From: Burkholderiales bacterium LSUCC0115
GTDB taxonomy: Bacteria > Pseudomonadota > Gammaproteobacteria > Burkholderiales > Burkholderiaceae_A
Reading direction: 5' to 3'
Length of the DNA: 64,000 bases
NCBI GenBank assembly: GCA_009646425.1
Contig: WJBW01000001.1
Coordinates: 206,547 to 270,546 of the forward strand
Shown: piece after piece, positions 1 through 9,935 of the stretch
Layout of the letters: each line of letters begins with the position of its first letter
Position numbering within the stretch: position 1 is the first letter of the stretch
Notes under the pieces: model-generated
The model's input: the letters and a program-made list of their open reading frames with translations, nothing else
Database searches by the model: none
What the model was told of the DNA's origin: nothing
Program-made: the position numbers and the translations under genes

Positions 1-614
1 TCGAGGCCGCAGGCCCAGTCGACGGTCAGCCTGGGGGCGAGACCGCCGAGGGCGAAGGCAACGGCCGTCGTCGTCGCCGCCGTCGCGGCAGCCGCGGACG
101 TGGTCAGGGCGAAGAGGGTCAACAGACCAACATGGATCTCGCAGCCGATGACTCAGCAGACGCAGCACCTGTGTTCTCCGCTGAGCCCATCGTGGTTCCT
201 GCAGAAGCCATCGCTGTGACGCCCACCATGACGTCCACCATCGCGCCCGCCGTTGCACCAACCGATGCCCCCGTGGCCCCGGTGGTTGTGGCGTCCGAGC
301 CAGTCGTGGTCGCGGCACCAACGCCAGTGGTCGTTGAACCCGTTGCGGCGCCTGCCCCCACGCCGGTGGCCAGCGCACCTGCGCCCACACCGGTGCCCGT
401 CGCCGAGCCTGTCGATCCCGCCAAGCTCAACCAGGTCCTGGATGCGGCCGGTCTGCAATGGGTCCAGACGGACCCCACCAAGGCCCCCGTCGAGGCAGTC
501 GCAGAACCTGCACCCCAGTTGGGTCGTAAGCCCAAGCGCAGCCAGCAAACCGCTGAAGCGGAGCCCCTGGTCATGGTGGAAACCCGCTCGTCGGAGCAGC
601 CCCCAGCAAGTTAA
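1..614 (+). CDS. rne: Ribonuclease E, C-terminal fragment (5' end outside window)
   Basis: The frame is open from the first full codon at position 3 to a TAA at 612-614, so only the C-terminal tail is present. It begins with an acidic/Gly stretch and an arginine block (seven consecutive Arg, then GSRGRG). A long Ala/Pro/Val-rich low-complexity region follows, ending near residues GRKPKRSQQ. This is the composition of the disordered RNA-binding and degradosome-scaffold arm of RNase E. RNase E performs endonucleolytic mRNA decay and rRNA/tRNA processing at the membrane. The catalytic S1/DNase-I-like half lies upstream of the window. Identity rests on composition plus the moaA neighbour, which follows rne in many Burkholderiales. 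An unrelated Arg-rich protein is the alternative. Confidence 0.8.
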   Translation, partial: EAAGPVDGQPGGETAEGEGNGRRRRRRRGSRGRGQGEEGQQTNMDLAADDSADAAPVFSAEPIVVPAEAIAVTPTMTSTIAPAVAPTDAPVAPVVVASEPVVVAAPTPVVVEPVAAPAPTPVASAPAPTPVPVAEPVDPAKLNQVLDAAGLQWVQTDPTKAPVEAVAEPAPQLGRKPKRSQQTAEAEPLVMVETRSSEQPPAS

Positions 615-625
615 CCTACGGGGTT

Positions 626-1747
626 ATGACGGAGCGACAACGCATCATTCCGATACAGCCGGGTAAAGAGAGCCCTCTTCGCCCGGCTGTTTTTGATTCC
701 AAGGCTGCCATTCCAACTGGCCGGGCCACCGACGCCCGTGGCCGCGGCCTGCGCGACCTACGCATCTCCGTCATTGACCAATGCAACCTACGCTGTGGCT
801 ATTGCATGCCGCGCGAGGTCTTCAACCGGGACTATGTCTTTCTCTCGAGACAAGAGCTCCTGAGTTTTGATGAAATCGATCGACTGGCTCGCAGCTTCGT
901 CGCGCTTGGGGTTGAGAAAATACGAATCACGGGCGGCGAACCCCTCCTCAGAAAGCAGCTCGAGGACCTCATTCGACGCCTGGCCAGCCTGATCACCCTA
1001 GAAGGCAGACCACTGGAGCTGGCGCTGACCACCAACGGCCTGCTTCTCAAGGACAAGGCCGCTGCCCTGGCCAAGGCCGGCCTCCACCGAGTCACCGTCA
1101 GCCTGGATGCCCTAGACCCAGCCATCTTTCAGGCCATGGGAGACACACCCGAGGCCTCCCCCGAGCAGGTGCTCGAAGGCATTCGAGCAGCCCAGTCGGC
1201 AGGCCTGAAGGTCAAGGCCAACATGGTGGTCCAGCGCGGCGTGAATGACTCGCAGATCCTGCCCATGGCCAGGGCCTTCCGAGAACTCGGAGCGACCCTT
1301 CGGTTTATCGAATTCATGGACGTGGGCAGCTCCAACGGCTGGAACCCAGAACAAGTGGTGGCCTCGACCGAGATCCTGCACACGCTGTCATCCGAGTTCG
1401 ACCTGGAGCCCTATGGACGAGACATTCCCAGCGAGGTCTCCGAGCGCTGGCGCTACGCCGATGGTCGTGGCGAAGTGGGCTTTATTTCCTCAGTCTCCAA
1501 ACCATTCTGTGGCGAGTGTTCTCGGGCCCGCATATCGGCTGAAGGTGGCCTTTATACCTGTCTGTTCGCCAACACGGGGGTCGATCTTCGGGCCTTGGTC
1601 AGGGCTGAGCAAGACGATGAGCAGCTGCTTCGCGCCCTGTCCCAGGTCTGGCAGCACCGCAACGACCGCTACTCCGAATTGCGTGAGGAACTCATGAAAA
1701 AGGGGCCCGCAGGCCCCAAGGTCGAGATGAGTTATATCGGGGGCTAA
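626..1747 (+). CDS. moaA: GTP 3',8-cyclase (molybdenum cofactor biosynthesis protein A)
   Basis: Radical-SAM enzyme that starts molybdenum cofactor synthesis by converting GTP to 3',8-cyclo-GTP, acting with MoaC. The 373 residues carry the N-terminal radical-SAM cluster motif CNLRCGYC (Cys53, 57, 60), the GGEPLLR SAM-binding motif near 103, and a C-terminal second [4Fe-4S] site (FCGECSR, Cys295 and Cys298, plus Cys312). The protein ends in Gly-Gly, the tail that functional MoaA needs. The ATG lies 11 nt after the rne stop with a short GGGG ribosome-binding site, so co-transcription with rne is likely. No other moa or moe genes are in the window. Confidence 0.97.
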   Translation: MTERQRIIPIQPGKESPLRPAVFDSKAAIPTGRATDARGRGLRDLRISVIDQCNLRCGYCMPREVFNRDYVFLSRQELLSFDEIDRLARSFVALGVEKIRITGGEPLLRKQLEDLIRRLASLITLEGRPLELALTTNGLLLKDKAAALAKAGLHRVTVSLDALDPAIFQAMGDTPEASPEQVLEGIRAAQSAGLKVKANMVVQRGVNDSQILPMARAFRELGATLRFIEFMDVGSSNGWNPEQVVASTEILHTLSSEFDLEPYGRDIPSEVSERWRYADGRGEVGFISSVSKPFCGECSRARISAEGGLYTCLFANTGVDLRALVRAEQDDEQLLRALSQVWQHRNDRYSELREELMKKGPAGPKVEMSYIGG

Positions 1748-1771
1748 CCCCCGAGCACTCGATCGATTGGC

Positions 1772-2110
1772 TTAGCGTCGCTTGCTGGACTTCAGAGGAC
1801 CAGGCAAGGAGGCGTAGTAAGCCGACAAATCAGCGATGTCTTCTTTGGACAAAGCAGCAGCCATACCAGCCATGATGGCGTTCTTACGCTTGCCACTCTT
1901 GTAGTCCGCCAGGGCCCGCTCCAGGTAGTCAGCGTGCTGACCAGCCAGGATGGGATAGGTCTCGTCCAGGCCTTTGACGCCGTCAACACCGTGACAGGCT
2001 GCACAGGCAGCAGACTTCTCTTTGCCGGCTGCAACGTTGCCAGCCTGAGCCACGCCCGCAGTAACCAGCAAGGCAGCAGCAACTGCAGAGATAAATGTGA
2101 TCTTTGCCAT
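1772..2110 (-). CDS. Small periplasmic class I cytochrome c
   Basis: The 112-residue protein has a signal peptide (residues 1-23, cut after VAQA) and one haem c motif, CAACH at 36-40. The likely axial Met lies in the NAIMAGMA stretch. It resembles the monohaem c553/c4-like domains that shuttle electrons to periplasmic or terminal oxidases. It follows a second small cytochrome c gene on the same strand by 9 bp, so the two are probably one transcript, possibly read from htpG further upstream. It is convergent with moaA. The specific redox partner cannot be deduced. Confidence 0.9.
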   Translation of the reverse strand: MAKITFISAVAAALLVTAGVAQAGNVAAGKEKSAACAACHGVDGVKGLDETYPILAGQHADYLERALADYKSGKRKNAIMAGMAAALSKEDIADLSAYYASLPGPLKSSKRR

Positions 2111-2119
2111 GTGGGTTCC

Positions 2120-2488
2120 TTACTTGCTCTGTGCGTAGAACGCAGCCAGATCGGCCATGTCCTGTTCGGTCAGGGACCCGGAGATCGCCTGCATGCTGGG
2201 GTGAGAGCGCTCACCGGACTTGTAGGCCTGGAGAGCCGCCACAAAGTAAGCCTGGTTCTGGCCGGTGATCTTGGGCACACGGTAGAGCACTGGGAAGGCG
2301 GTCTTGTAGTTCTCGATGCCATGGCAGCCAATGCACATGGAGTTCTTTTTGGCACCAGCAGCGGCGTCGCCCTTGACGGCAGGCGCCTGAGCCATGGCCG
2401 AGCCGGACACCAGCATAGCGGCCAGGCCTGCAGCTGCAGCCAGACCGGTCACAGCTGCCTTAAAAGTCGTCTGTTTTGAAACGGACAT
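2120..2488 (-). CDS. Small periplasmic class I cytochrome c
   Basis: The 122-residue protein has a signal peptide (about residues 1-34, cut after AMAQA), one haem-binding motif CIGCH (Cys52, Cys55, His56) and a later HPSMQAI stretch that supplies a candidate axial Met. It is paired with the cytochrome gene immediately downstream; together they resemble the two halves of a dihaem c4 encoded separately. The ATG at 2488 has a good GGGGG ribosome-binding site. It lies 47 bp downstream of htpG on the same strand. Electron carrier in the periplasm; partner unknown. Confidence 0.9.
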   Translation of the reverse strand: MSVSKQTTFKAAVTGLAAAAGLAAMLVSGSAMAQAPAVKGDAAAGAKKNSMCIGCHGIENYKTAFPVLYRVPKITGQNQAYFVAALQAYKSGERSHPSMQAISGSLTEQDMADLAAFYAQSK

Positions 2489-2535
2489 GTCATCCCCCTA
2501 AATTCGGACAGACGAATATTAGCATTTGATTTTTG

Positions 2536-4542
2536 TCAAAGTTTCCCCAGCCCTTTGAGCAGGAACCCGTTGAGACGACGGACAAACTGCGCCGGATCCT
2601 CGGGCTGACCACCCTCTGCCAACAGGGCCTGGTCATGCAGCAGCCAGACCAGGTCACGCAGGGTGTCGGACACGCCATCGGTCACTTGTTGACCATCGGC
2701 ACCAACAATCTGGCCACCAGCCGCCTCGGCCTCAGCGACCAAGGCCTGCACGATGGGATGTTGGGCATTGAGCTCCAGAATGGGCTTGCGATCGGGTGCC
2801 TTCTGGCCGGCAGCCTTCAGGATGCGCTCCAGATGTCCACTCACGTCCTGCTCATCGGAGACCAGGCAGCAGGCGGAGTCCGTCAGGCGCTGGCTGAGGC
2901 GAACACTCTTGACCTTGTCGCCCAGGATCTTCTGGGCTTTTTCCAAAGCGGACTTGGATGTCTTTTCCGCCTCTTTCAGAGCCATCTCAGCGGCCTTCTC
3001 AGCAGCCGAATCCACCGCATCTGACTTGACCTTGCTCAGGTCCAAGTCCCCTTTGGCGACCGACTGCAGGGCCTTGCCCTCAAACTCGTTCAGGAAGGAC
3101 AGCATCCATTCATCGATCCGATCGGTGAGCAGCAGCACCTCGATGCCCTTCTTGCGGAAGACTTCTAGGTGGGGACTGGTTCGGGCGGCCGACAGGCTGT
3201 CTGCCGTGATGTAGAAGACTTTGTCCTGACCATCCTTCATGCGGGCCAGGTAGTCCTTCAGGCTCACATCGGGCTCATCACCTGCGCTGGCCGTGCTGAC
3301 AAACCGGGCCAGACCCGACAGTCGTTCCTTGTTGGCGAAGTCTTCGCCAAAGCCTTCTTTCAGACACTGACCAAACTCTTTCCAGAAGACCTTGTAGTCG
3401 TCTGGCTTGTTGGCAGCCATGTCCTCGAGCAGGCCGAGAATGCGCTTGGTGCATCCCTCACGAATGGCCTTCACATCGCGGCTCTCTTGCAGGATCTCTC
3501 GCGAGACATTCAGGGGCAGATCAGAGCTGTCCACCACGCCACGCACAAAGCGCAGGTAGTTGGGCAGCAGCTGCTCGGCGTCTTCCATGATGAAGACACG
3601 CTTGATGTAGAGCTTCAGGCCATGACGCTGCTGACGATCATAGAGATCAAAAGGCGCCTTGCCTGGAATGTAGAGCAGCTGGGTGTACTCAGACCGCCCC
3701 TCCACTCGATTGTGGGTATAGGCCAGCGGGTCCTCCAGGCCATGGGCAAAGCTCTTGTAAAAGGCCTTGTACTGCTCATCGGTCAGCTCAGACTTGGGTC
3801 GGGTCCACAGGGCCGAGGCCTGGTTGACCACTTCCCACTCGTCCTTCTCCACGTATTCGTTCTTCTTGTCATCCCAGTCGCGCTTGCGCATCTCAATGGG
3901 AATGCCGATGTGATCCGAGTACCGCTTGAGAATCTCTTTAATGGTCCAGTGCGACAACAGGTCGTCATGGCTCTTGGCGTCCTCGCCCTCGCCCTCTGGC
4001 TCACGCAGGTGAAGAATGATGTCGGTGCCGCGCTCGGCGCGCTCGATGCCCTCCAGACTGAACTCGCCCGTGCCATCGCTCTCCCAACGCACGGCATCAC
4101 TGGCTGGCAATCCAGCCCGACGGGTGATCACGGTGACATGGTCGGCCACGATAAAAGACGAATAAAAGCCCACACCGAACTGGCCAATCAGCGATGAGTC
4201 CTTTGCTGAATCGCCAGAGAGCTTGGAGAAGAACTCCTTGGTGCCAGATCGGGCAATGGTGCCCAGGTTGTTGATCACTTCCTCTCGGCTCATGCCAATG
4301 CCGTTATCAGAGATGGTGATGGTCCGCGCCTTGGCATCAAAGCCCACCCGGATCCGCATCCCGGTATCGCCCTCGAATAGCTGATCGTCGGCTAAGGCTT
4401 CCACCCGCAGTTTGTCGCAGGCGTCCGAGGCATTGGAGACCAACTCACGCAGAAAAATGTCTCGGTTGCTGTACAGCGAATGAATCATCAGATGAAGCAG
4501 TTGTTTGACTTCGGTCTGAAAGGCCATTTTTTCTTTGGACAT
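2536..4542 (-). CDS. htpG: Chaperone protein HtpG (bacterial Hsp90)
   Basis: The 668-residue ATP-dependent chaperone acts on late folding intermediates in the cytosol. The N-terminal GHKL ATPase domain is clear: [16 protein letters not shown] near residue 33, DNGIGM near 99, and GQFGVGFYS near 139. The middle domain carries the conserved [10 protein letters not shown] catalytic-loop region, and a C-terminal dimerisation domain follows. It is slightly longer than E. coli HtpG. The first ATG gives the expected N-terminus ([11 protein letters not shown] motif). About 140 bp separate it from the parC stop; I saw no convincing heat-shock sigma-32 promoter there. Confidence 0.98.
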   Translation of the reverse strand: MSKEKMAFQTEVKQLLHLMIHSLYSNRDIFLRELVSNASDACDKLRVEALADDQLFEGDTGMRIRVGFDAKARTITISDNGIGMSREEVINNLGTIARSGTKEFFSKLSGDSAKDSSLIGQFGVGFYSSFIVADHVTVITRRAGLPASDAVRWESDGTGEFSLEGIERAERGTDIILHLREPEGEGEDAKSHDDLLSHWTIKEILKRYSDHIGIPIEMRKRDWDDKKNEYVEKDEWEVVNQASALWTRPKSELTDEQYKAFYKSFAHGLEDPLAYTHNRVEGRSEYTQLLYIPGKAPFDLYDRQQRHGLKLYIKRVFIMEDAEQLLPNYLRFVRGVVDSSDLPLNVSREILQESRDVKAIREGCTKRILGLLEDMAANKPDDYKVFWKEFGQCLKEGFGEDFANKERLSGLARFVSTASAGDEPDVSLKDYLARMKDGQDKVFYITADSLSAARTSPHLEVFRKKGIEVLLLTDRIDEWMLSFLNEFEGKALQSVAKGDLDLSKVKSDAVDSAAEKAAEMALKEAEKTSKSALEKAQKILGDKVKSVRLSQRLTDSACCLVSDEQDVSGHLERILKAAGQKAPDRKPILELNAQHPIVQALVAEAEAAGGQIVGADGQQVTDGVSDTLRDLVWLLHDQALLAEGGQPEDPAQFVRRLNGFLLKGLGKL

Positions 4543-4639
4543 ACCAACTCTCCACTTGCAAGGAACAAGGTTAAGACACGGGTTTTATCTGGACTGAAGG
4601 CATTGGCCGGTCGGCCAGAGCCACAGTGCTTGAAAAGAC

Positions 4640-4663
4640 AAATGGGGGCAAATGCCCCCATTT
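4640..4663 (-). terminator. Hairpin at the end of parC
   Basis: A perfect 10-bp stem with a 4-nt loop (AAATGGGGGC / GCCCCCATTT) lies just beyond the parC stop. Read on the minus strand it is followed by TTTGTCTTTTC, a moderate U-tract. It probably ends the parE-parC transcript before htpG. Confidence 0.65.
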
Positions 4664-4686
4664 CAACCCCCCATACCGATCGTTTT

Positions 4687-7071
4687 TCAGGCGGGTCGCA
4701 GCTGCTTGGCCTTGAGCTTGGCCTCCAACGCCTTGCCCTTGCGGGCCCGCTTGCCGACGTGCACCAGCAGGTCCTTGCGGGTCATGGCCAACTCGGTCCA
4801 CTTGCCTGCCCTACCCTCGCCCGCGACCACCAGACCGGACTCGGAGACCGGACTGACATCGAGCAGGCCGTCCTTGGGCCCCTCCAGCGTCACCAGGCTC
4901 ACGCCTCGGCCGCCGGTAGCCAAGACCTTGATCTCGTCTAGACCAAACACCAAGAGTCGCCCCGTAGTGGTCAAGACGGCCAAGGCCCCAGCCCCTGGCT
5001 GCAGTGACCTGAGAACGACCGGTTGGTCGCCAGCGTCCAAGGTCATGAACTGCTTGCCAGCCCGGTTACGGGCCTGAAGGCCGGCCAGCTTGGAGACGAA
5101 ACCCTGGCCACCCTGGGTGGCCAGCACGACGTCCGTATCGGCAGGACCTGCCAAGAAATGGATCAGTCTGCTGCCCGGCTCCAATTCCACCATGGTGGTC
5201 ATGGGGGCACCGTCGCCACGAGCACCGGGCAATCCCGCGACCGAGACGCTGTAAGAGCGACCGGTGTTGGACAGGGCCACCAGCTGATCGGTGGTGCGGC
5301 ATTCGTAGGTGGCGTAGAGCGCGTCACCCGTCTTGAAGTTAAAACCAGCGGGGTCATGGCCATGGCCCTGACGCGATCTCACCCAGCCATTGACTGAGAC
5401 CACCACCGTCACCGGCTCATCGACCACCGGCATGTCCACAGTGGCGCGGCTGGCCTGCTCGATCAGGGTTCGACGATCATCCCCATAGGTCTTGGCGTCT
5501 TCGGCGATCTCTTTGCCAACTGCCTTACGCAGGGCCTTCTCGTTCTCAAGCAGGTGGCGAAGTTTGTCCGCCTTTTCTCGCAACTCCGAGAGCTCCTTTT
5601 CGATCTTGATGGCTTCTAGCCTAGCCAGTTGGCGCAGACGAATCTCAAGGATGTCCTCGGCCTGAATCTCGGTCAATCCGAATCGCTGCATGAGCGCCGG
5701 CTTCGGGTCATCACTCTCGCGAATGACCGCGATGACCTTGTCGATGTGCAGCAGGGCGATCGAGCGGCCCTCTAGGATGTGAATCCGGCGCTCCGCCTGC
5801 TCCAGACGATGGCTGCTTCGACGGCGTACGGTCTGAACCCTAAAGTCCACCCACTGCGACAAGACTTCGGCCAGCGACAGCGAGCGTGGACGGCCCTGAT
5901 AGTCCACTGCCACCAGATTGATGGCCACCGAACTCTCCAGGCTGGTATGGGCCAGCAGGACTTTGACAAACTCCTCTCGATCCACCTTGGAGGTCTTGGG
6001 CTCAAAGACCAGCCTCACCGCTGCATCCTTGCCGGACTCATCCCGCACCGAATCCAAGACCCCCAGCACCAACGATTTCAGCTGCTGCTGATCCGCCGTG
6101 AGGGACTTCTTGCCGGCCTTGACCTTGGGATTGGTAAGCTCCTCAATTTCCTCGAGGACTTTTTGAGACGACACCCCGTGCGGCAACTCCTGCACCACCA
6201 ACTGCCACTGACCCCGGGCCAGATCCTCATAGACCCAACGGGCTCGGGTCTTGATCGAACCACGGCCGGTCTCGTAGGCCTGGGCAATGTCCTGAGCAGA
6301 AGAGATGATCTGGCCGCCGCCCGGAAAGTCAGGACCAGGCATGTGGGACAAGATGGCCGGCACATCTAGGTCTGGCTTCTCCAAGACGGCGATGGCCGCG
6401 GCCGCCACTTCGCTCAGGTTGTGCGGCGGGATCTCAGTGGCCATGCCCACGGCGATGCCTGAAGCACCATTGAGCAGACAGACGGGCAGACGCGCAGGCA
6501 GACGCAGCGGTTCTTGGAAGGAGCCATCGTAATTGGGGCCAAAATCGACTGTGCCCTCATCAATCTCTGAGAGCAGCAACTCAGAGAACTTGGTCAGGCG
6601 CGCCTCGGTGTAGCGCATGGCTGCAGCGCCATCACCGTCTCGCGAACCGAAGTTGCCCTGGCCATCGATCAGAGGGTAGCGAACCGTAAAGCCTTGGGCC
6701 AGCCGCACCAAAGCGTCGTAGGCTGACTGGTCTCCGTGTGGGTGGAACTTGCCCAACACATCACCGACCACCCGGGCGGACTTCACAGGCTTGGCCGCAG
6801 CGTGCAAGGACATGCGATCCATCGCAAACAGGATGCGCCGCTGGACCGGCTTCATGCCATCGCACAGATCAGGCAGGGCCCGCCCTTTGACGACCGACAC
6901 CGCATAGTCCAGGTAGGCCCTCTCGGCAAAATCGGCCAGCGACAGCGGATCGCCGTCGGCATCCACCCCTAGGTGCGGGGTGGGCGGCGGTGGGGAGACG
7001 GGTGCATCGAGCGAGTCAAACAAATCGGCCGTTGGGTCCGGCTGATCACCAGGATGATTCTGTCTGGACAT
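4687..7071 (-). CDS. parC: DNA topoisomerase IV subunit A
   Basis: The 794-residue cleavage-religation subunit of topoisomerase IV decatenates daughter chromosomes together with ParE. The N-terminal half has the type IIA core: [15 protein letters not shown], then VQRRILFAM, and the active-site tyrosine in [10 protein letters not shown]. The quinolone-resistance region ([12 protein letters not shown]) follows the ParC pattern. A C-terminal beta-pinwheel follows without a clear GyrA box, which supports ParC over GyrA. The N-terminus is about 40 residues longer than usual (Asp/Pro-rich). The ATG directly abuts the parE TAA with no spacer, so the two are translationally coupled. Confidence 0.95.
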   Translation of the reverse strand: MSRQNHPGDQPDPTADLFDSLDAPVSPPPPTPHLGVDADGDPLSLADFAERAYLDYAVSVVKGRALPDLCDGMKPVQRRILFAMDRMSLHAAAKPVKSARVVGDVLGKFHPHGDQSAYDALVRLAQGFTVRYPLIDGQGNFGSRDGDGAAAMRYTEARLTKFSELLLSEIDEGTVDFGPNYDGSFQEPLRLPARLPVCLLNGASGIAVGMATEIPPHNLSEVAAAAIAVLEKPDLDVPAILSHMPGPDFPGGGQIISSAQDIAQAYETGRGSIKTRARWVYEDLARGQWQLVVQELPHGVSSQKVLEEIEELTNPKVKAGKKSLTADQQQLKSLVLGVLDSVRDESGKDAAVRLVFEPKTSKVDREEFVKVLLAHTSLESSVAINLVAVDYQGRPRSLSLAEVLSQWVDFRVQTVRRRSSHRLEQAERRIHILEGRSIALLHIDKVIAVIRESDDPKPALMQRFGLTEIQAEDILEIRLRQLARLEAIKIEKELSELREKADKLRHLLENEKALRKAVGKEIAEDAKTYGDDRRTLIEQASRATVDMPVVDEPVTVVVSVNGWVRSRQGHGHDPAGFNFKTGDALYATYECRTTDQLVALSNTGRSYSVSVAGLPGARGDGAPMTTMVELEPGSRLIHFLAGPADTDVVLATQGGQGFVSKLAGLQARNRAGKQFMTLDAGDQPVVLRSLQPGAGALAVLTTTGRLLVFGLDEIKVLATGGRGVSLVTLEGPKDGLLDVSPVSESGLVVAGEGRAGKWTELAMTRKDLLVHVGKRARKGKALEAKLKAKQLRPA

Positions 7072-9030
7072 TTAAACGTCTACCTCCACCTCATGGCCTT
7101 TTTCCTCAAGCCAGGCCCGACGGGAAGAGGCCTCGCCTCTGCCCATCAACAAATTGAACCGAGAGACCGTGTCCTCGTTGGAATGCAACCCCAGCGCCAC
7201 TGGCATGAGACGGCGAGTGTCGGGGTTTAGGGTGGTCTCCCACAACTGCTCCGCACTCATTTCGCCTAGGCCTTTGAAGCGGGAGATCGACCAGGCCTTC
7301 TCCGTCAGACCCTCCTGACGAAGCTTGTCGAGCACATGCGTCATTTCGCCCTCATCCAGGGCATAGATCTTGCGCGCAGGCTTTTTGGCGCGCGCCTCGA
7401 CGTCGACCCGGAATAGGGGCGGACGGGCTACAAACACATGACCGGCCGACAAGAGCTGGGGGAAGTGCTTGAAGAAGAGCGTCAGCAGCAACACCTGGAT
7501 GTGAGCCCCATCGACGTCCGCATCAGACAGGATGCAGACCTTGCCGTAACGCAGGCCAGACAGATCGACGGTGTCGTGTGGACCATGCGGGTCGACCCCA
7601 AGCGCGACCGCAATGTCATGGACCTCGGCATTCGCAAACAGTCGGTCACGCTCGGCCTCCCAGGTGTTCAAGACCTTGCCGCGCAGCGGCAGAATCGCCT
7701 GGAACTCCTTGTCACGGCCCATCTTGGCCGAACCACCTGCCGAGTCCCCTTCCACCAGGAAGAGCTCGTTACGAGACAGATCTGTGGATTCACAATCCGT
7801 GAGCTTGCCCGGCAAGACCGCCACGCCCGAGCCTTTTTTCTTCTCCACCTTCTGGGCAGACCGCTGACGGGTCTGTGCCGCCCGAATGGCGAGCTCTGCA
7901 ATTTTCTTGCCGGCCTCTACATCGCTGTGCAGCCAAATCTCGAACGGGCCCTTGACCTGTGAAGACACCAGACGAAGGGCATCACGACTGGTGAGCTTCT
8001 CTTTGGTCTGACCTTGGAACTGAGGATCCAAGACCTTGGCTGAGAGCACGAAGCTGACCCGAGCAAAGACGTCTTCTGGCAAGAGCTTGACGCCCTTGGG
8101 CAGCAGGCTGTGCTGCTCCACAAATCCCTTAACCGCCGCAAAGAGTCCTTCGCGCAGGCCCGCCTCGTGTGTGCCACCGGCAGACGTAGGAATCAAATTA
8201 ACAAACGACTCGCGAACAACGCCGCCCTCTGCGGTAAAGGCCACCACCCACTGGGCGCCTTCACCCTCGGCAAAGGTGTCATCCTGTGCACCCACATACC
8301 CCTCGGCCGCCCAGGCCGGCACCACCAATGGCGCATCGGCCAGCGACTCCATCAGATAGGCTGATAAGCCACCGTCGTATCGCCACCGTTGAACCTGACC
8401 GGTCTTCTCGATGGTGAGCTCGGTGGTGACACCGGGCAACAAGACCGCACGAGCCTTGAGGCTCTTGGCCAGTTCGCCCAGAGGGATGGTCTTGTCATCA
8501 AAGTACTTAGCGTTGGGCCAGACCTGCACCTTGGTACCGTGCTCGCCTTTGGCAGGGGCCAACTTTTTGAGAGGGGCCACCACAGCGCCTTCTTCGAACC
8601 CAATCTGCCACTGGGCGTCGTCTCGCCAGACCGTGACCTGCAGTCGATTGGCCAGCGCGTTGGTCACCGAGACCCCGACGCCGTGCAAGCCGCCCGAGAA
8701 GGCATAAGCCCCGCCACTGCCTTTGTCGAACTTACCGCCCGCATGCAGACGGGTGTAGACGATCTCGACCACCGGCACTTTCTCTTCCGGGTGCGGACCC
8801 ACGGGAATACCCCGACCATCGTCTGCCACGCTGATGCTGCCATCGAGGTGCGCCACCACGGCAATGGTCTTGGCATGACCTGCCAGGGCCTCGTCCGCAG
8901 CGTTGTCTATCACCTCTTGGATGATGTGAAGCGGGTTCTCGGTCCGGGTGTACATGCCCGGCCGCTGCTTAACAGGTTCTAGCCCTTTGAGGACTCGAAT
9001 GGAGGATTCGTTATAGCTACTCTTGGCCAC
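7072..9030 (-). CDS. parE: DNA topoisomerase IV subunit B
   Basis: The 652-residue ATPase subunit of topoisomerase IV pairs with the adjacent parC. GHKL ATPase motifs are present (IDNAADEALAGHA near residue 41, DDGRGIPVG near 72, GGLHGVGVSVTNAL near 113). The TOPRIM domain carries VEGDSAGGSAKMGRD and the DADVDGAHI metal-binding motif, and the C-terminus has the FKGLGEM motif. TOPRIM spacing and length (about 650, not about 800 residues) fit ParE over proteobacterial GyrB. The 167-bp upstream gap to rraA contains an AT-rich block and should hold the promoter. Confidence 0.95.
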   Translation of the reverse strand: MAKSSYNESSIRVLKGLEPVKQRPGMYTRTENPLHIIQEVIDNAADEALAGHAKTIAVVAHLDGSISVADDGRGIPVGPHPEEKVPVVEIVYTRLHAGGKFDKGSGGAYAFSGGLHGVGVSVTNALANRLQVTVWRDDAQWQIGFEEGAVVAPLKKLAPAKGEHGTKVQVWPNAKYFDDKTIPLGELAKSLKARAVLLPGVTTELTIEKTGQVQRWRYDGGLSAYLMESLADAPLVVPAWAAEGYVGAQDDTFAEGEGAQWVVAFTAEGGVVRESFVNLIPTSAGGTHEAGLREGLFAAVKGFVEQHSLLPKGVKLLPEDVFARVSFVLSAKVLDPQFQGQTKEKLTSRDALRLVSSQVKGPFEIWLHSDVEAGKKIAELAIRAAQTRQRSAQKVEKKKGSGVAVLPGKLTDCESTDLSRNELFLVEGDSAGGSAKMGRDKEFQAILPLRGKVLNTWEAERDRLFANAEVHDIAVALGVDPHGPHDTVDLSGLRYGKVCILSDADVDGAHIQVLLLTLFFKHFPQLLSAGHVFVARPPLFRVDVEARAKKPARKIYALDEGEMTHVLDKLRQEGLTEKAWSISRFKGLGEMSAEQLWETTLNPDTRRLMPVALGLHSNEDTVSRFNLLMGRGEASSRRAWLEEKGHEVEVDV

Positions 9031-9197
9031 AAAAATATTTTTTAAAAAAGTTATCCCCAGCTGGTGTGGAAAACCTGGGGAAATGTTTCAGAAAGATCAC
9101 CAGTCATGGGCATCAGGCTGGTTTGGTCACTTTTTGACCACCACACCCCACTCAACTTGACACCCTTTTTTTTGCTGTTCTCGATGCCCTTGTTCAA

Positions 9198-9779
9198 CTA
9201 GGAAATCGGGCGGTCTGATATCAACACACCATCCGCATCGGCCAGGCACCACTCACCGGGACGCACGATCACACCGGCAATATCCAAGACCAGGTCTGTA
9301 TGCCCCTGCCCTGCCCGAAGGCTGCGTCGGGGATGCGTGGCAATCGCCCAAATGCCCACCTGACAGTCGATCATCTCGGCCACATCGCGCACGCAACCAT
9401 GCACCAGGACGCCGGCCCACCCATTTCGCTCGGCCAACTGGGCCAGGTTACCGCCGACCAGCGCACAGCGATCGCTGCCACCACCATCGACCACCAGAAC
9501 GCGTCCCTCCCCTGGGGTCTCCAGCATCTGGCGGACCATGGCGTTGTCCTCAAAGACCTTCATGGTCACGATGGGCCCGGACATCACCTCGGCCCCGCCA
9601 TAGTTCTGAAACACGGGTGGCAACACCCTGAGGCTCCCAGAGAGAAGACGGTCCTCAGAGGCATCACAGACATCCGGGGTGGCGGGTGGCTTGGCGGACT
9701 GCCGGGCTGACCCCCTGTTGCCTTGGCCGCCGTGGGCACCCTGAGGGCCTCGGGCCCGTCCATCCTGTTGATGTTTCAT
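9198..9779 (-). CDS. rraA: RraA-family protein (RNase E activity regulator / aldolase-like)
   Basis: The RraA fold runs from about residue 34 ([13 protein letters not shown]) to the end. It keeps the family signatures [17 protein letters not shown] (about 95-111), [13 protein letters not shown] (about 118-130) and a CLADADGVL tail. RraA binds and inhibits RNase E in E. coli; relatives are 4-hydroxy-4-methyl-2-oxoglutarate aldolases, so biochemical identity is not certain. The N-terminus carries an unusual extension of about 33 Gly/Gln/Arg-rich residues. No alternative start codon lies in frame nearer the domain, and the ATG at 9779 has a GGGGAG ribosome-binding site, so the extension is probably real. 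Confidence 0.85.
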   Translation of the reverse strand: MKHQQDGRARGPQGAHGGQGNRGSARQSAKPPATPDVCDASEDRLLSGSLRVLPPVFQNYGGAEVMSGPIVTMKVFEDNAMVRQMLETPGEGRVLVVDGGGSDRCALVGGNLAQLAERNGWAGVLVHGCVRDVAEMIDCQVGIWAIATHPRRSLRAGQGHTDLVLDIAGVIVRPGEWCLADADGVLISDRPIS

Positions 9780-9935
9780 GATTTGTCATGCTCCCCTGCT
9801 CTAAATTGACCCAAAGTATGCCTGAGCCAGGGATGCGCCCGGCCGCCCGTCCGGGCTCACCGGCTTTGCGTTGGATCAACAAGCCTTTGTTCGGGCATGG
9901 GTTTTGCCCAGAAACGCGCCACAATAGGACCCCAT

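Noticed and set aside
119-574. Minus-strand Gly/Thr/Ala-rich open frame opposite rne
   Set aside because: It is the complement of the GC-rich low-complexity RNase E tail, with no independent start signal or domain.
3169-4197. Long plus-strand open frame (342 codons) opposite htpG
   Set aside because: It is a shadow of htpG created by GC-rich codon positions; the protein has no domain and the htpG reading frame is complete.
4543-4639. Sigma-32 heat-shock promoter for htpG
   Set aside because: I could not find a CTTGAA and CCCCAT-like pair at proper spacing on the minus strand, so I do not claim one.
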